Program-made: the position numbers and the translations under genes
Notes under the pieces: generated by a model
Database searches by the model: none
What the model was told of the DNA's origin: nothing
What the model saw: the letters and a program-made list of their open reading frames with translations, nothing else
Shown here: in pieces, positions 63,851-64,000 of the stretch
Numbering within the stretch: position 1 is the first letter of the stretch
Layout of the letters: each line of letters begins with the position of its first letter
Origin: Nansenia antarctica
Taxonomy: Eukaryota > Chordata > Actinopteri > Argentiniformes > Microstomatidae
Length of the DNA stretch: 64,000 nucleotides
Direction of reading: 5' to 3'
Assembly (NCBI GenBank): GCA_963989245.1
Contig: OZ022342.1
Coordinates: forward strand, 45,770,802-45,834,801

Positions 63851-63973
63851 ACATGTTGAGCCACAAGTCTTTTCAGAGCGCCCATGGTAAGAGGGCACCT
63901 AGGTGACACATGACCCTGTCCTCTCCGCCATCTAATGACACAGACAATCGCGCTGCAACGTCTCTAGTGGCAG
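63851..63973 (-). ncRNA. H/ACA snoRNA candidate B (SNORA17-like)
   Basis: 123 nt on the minus strand. The 5' hairpin begins CTGCCACTA and closes with TAGATGGCGG (one bulge). It shares the pocket bases GTTGCAG and CTGTGTCAT with candidate A. A perfect H box AGAGGA follows at 63924-63919. 3' hairpin: GGGTCA pairs with TGGCTC (two wobbles) and has an upper GCCC/GGGC stem. The tail AACATGT places ACA three nt from the end. The lower stem differs from A but keeps pairing, as expected for a functional paralogue. Confidence 0.72.
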
Positions 63974-64000
63974 GTTCACTCAAACTCTGTCAAGGAATAA

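Larger units (their letters stand above)
59020..64000 (-). ncRNA. snhg7: snoRNA host gene, probable snhg7 orthologue, 5' end outside window
   Basis: A minus-strand gene convergent with dipk1b. Human SNHG7 has the same place and orientation next to DIPK1B and hosts two related H/ACA snoRNAs, SNORA17A and SNORA17B. Here two paralogous H/ACA candidates lie at 63851-63973 and 59423-59554. Candidate exons are 63754-63696 (donor 'caag/gtgagt'), 59658-59639 (acceptor 'tttctgtccag', donor 'caggag/gtgcga') and 59240 onward (acceptor 'gttttttacag'). That puts one snoRNA in each of two introns. A minus-strand AATAAA at 59045-59040 may end the transcript; it lies in a LINE-tail-like sequence. A transposon of about 3.6 kb occupies the intron. 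The exon model is inferred from splice motifs only. Confidence 0.65.

Overview
This is a window of vertebrate nuclear DNA, almost certainly from a teleost fish. Genes are split by GT-AG introns. The spacers are full of (CA)n/(TG)n microsatellites and of fish-type repeats: Tc1, hAT, L2/Rex1-like LINEs, a Ty3/gypsy LTR element and tRNA-like SINEs. The genes are, in order, egfl7 (+, with miR-126 in an intron), agpat2 (-), dipk1b/fam69b (+), and a minus-strand gene that looks like the snoRNA host snhg7. This is the order and orientation I know from human 9q34.3, so the block is an ancient vertebrate synteny block. The species cannot be named from the sequence.

Layout. 1-6.5 kb: the 3' part of egfl7 (six exons, first exons outside the window), with the mir-126 hairpin at about 2.40 kb. 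6.5-36.0 kb: agpat2 on the minus strand, six coding exons giving a complete 270-residue acyltransferase. Its 12.6-kb intron 4 holds a 19/21-bp minisatellite split by a hAT-like transposon. That transposon carries a Ty3/gypsy element with identical LTRs, which is itself broken by two further DNA elements. 36-44 kb: intergenic DNA between two divergent genes, made of DNA transposons, a LINE nested in an inverted-repeat element, and a tRNA-like palindromic cluster. 44.1-51.3 kb: dipk1b, complete in five exons. 51.4-58.9 kb: broken LINEs, a hAT MITE with a perfect 8-bp target duplication, a Tc1 fragment and a palindromic block containing TTAGGG-type motifs. 59.0 kb to the end: two paralogous H/ACA snoRNA candidates in separate introns of a minus-strand gene, whose exons can also be spliced into a 70-codon open frame. 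A hAT-type transposon of about 3.6 kb with a 42-bp-repeat exon sits in one of its introns.

The genes are not one pathway. egfl7 and miR-126 form an endothelial unit (secreted factor plus intronic miRNA). agpat2 makes phosphatidic acid in the endoplasmic reticulum. dipk1b encodes a type II membrane kinase-like protein of the secretory pathway. The snoRNA host gene would supply RNA guides for pseudouridylation. All splice sites, terminal inverted repeats and target duplications below were read by eye; no alignment or folding program was run.
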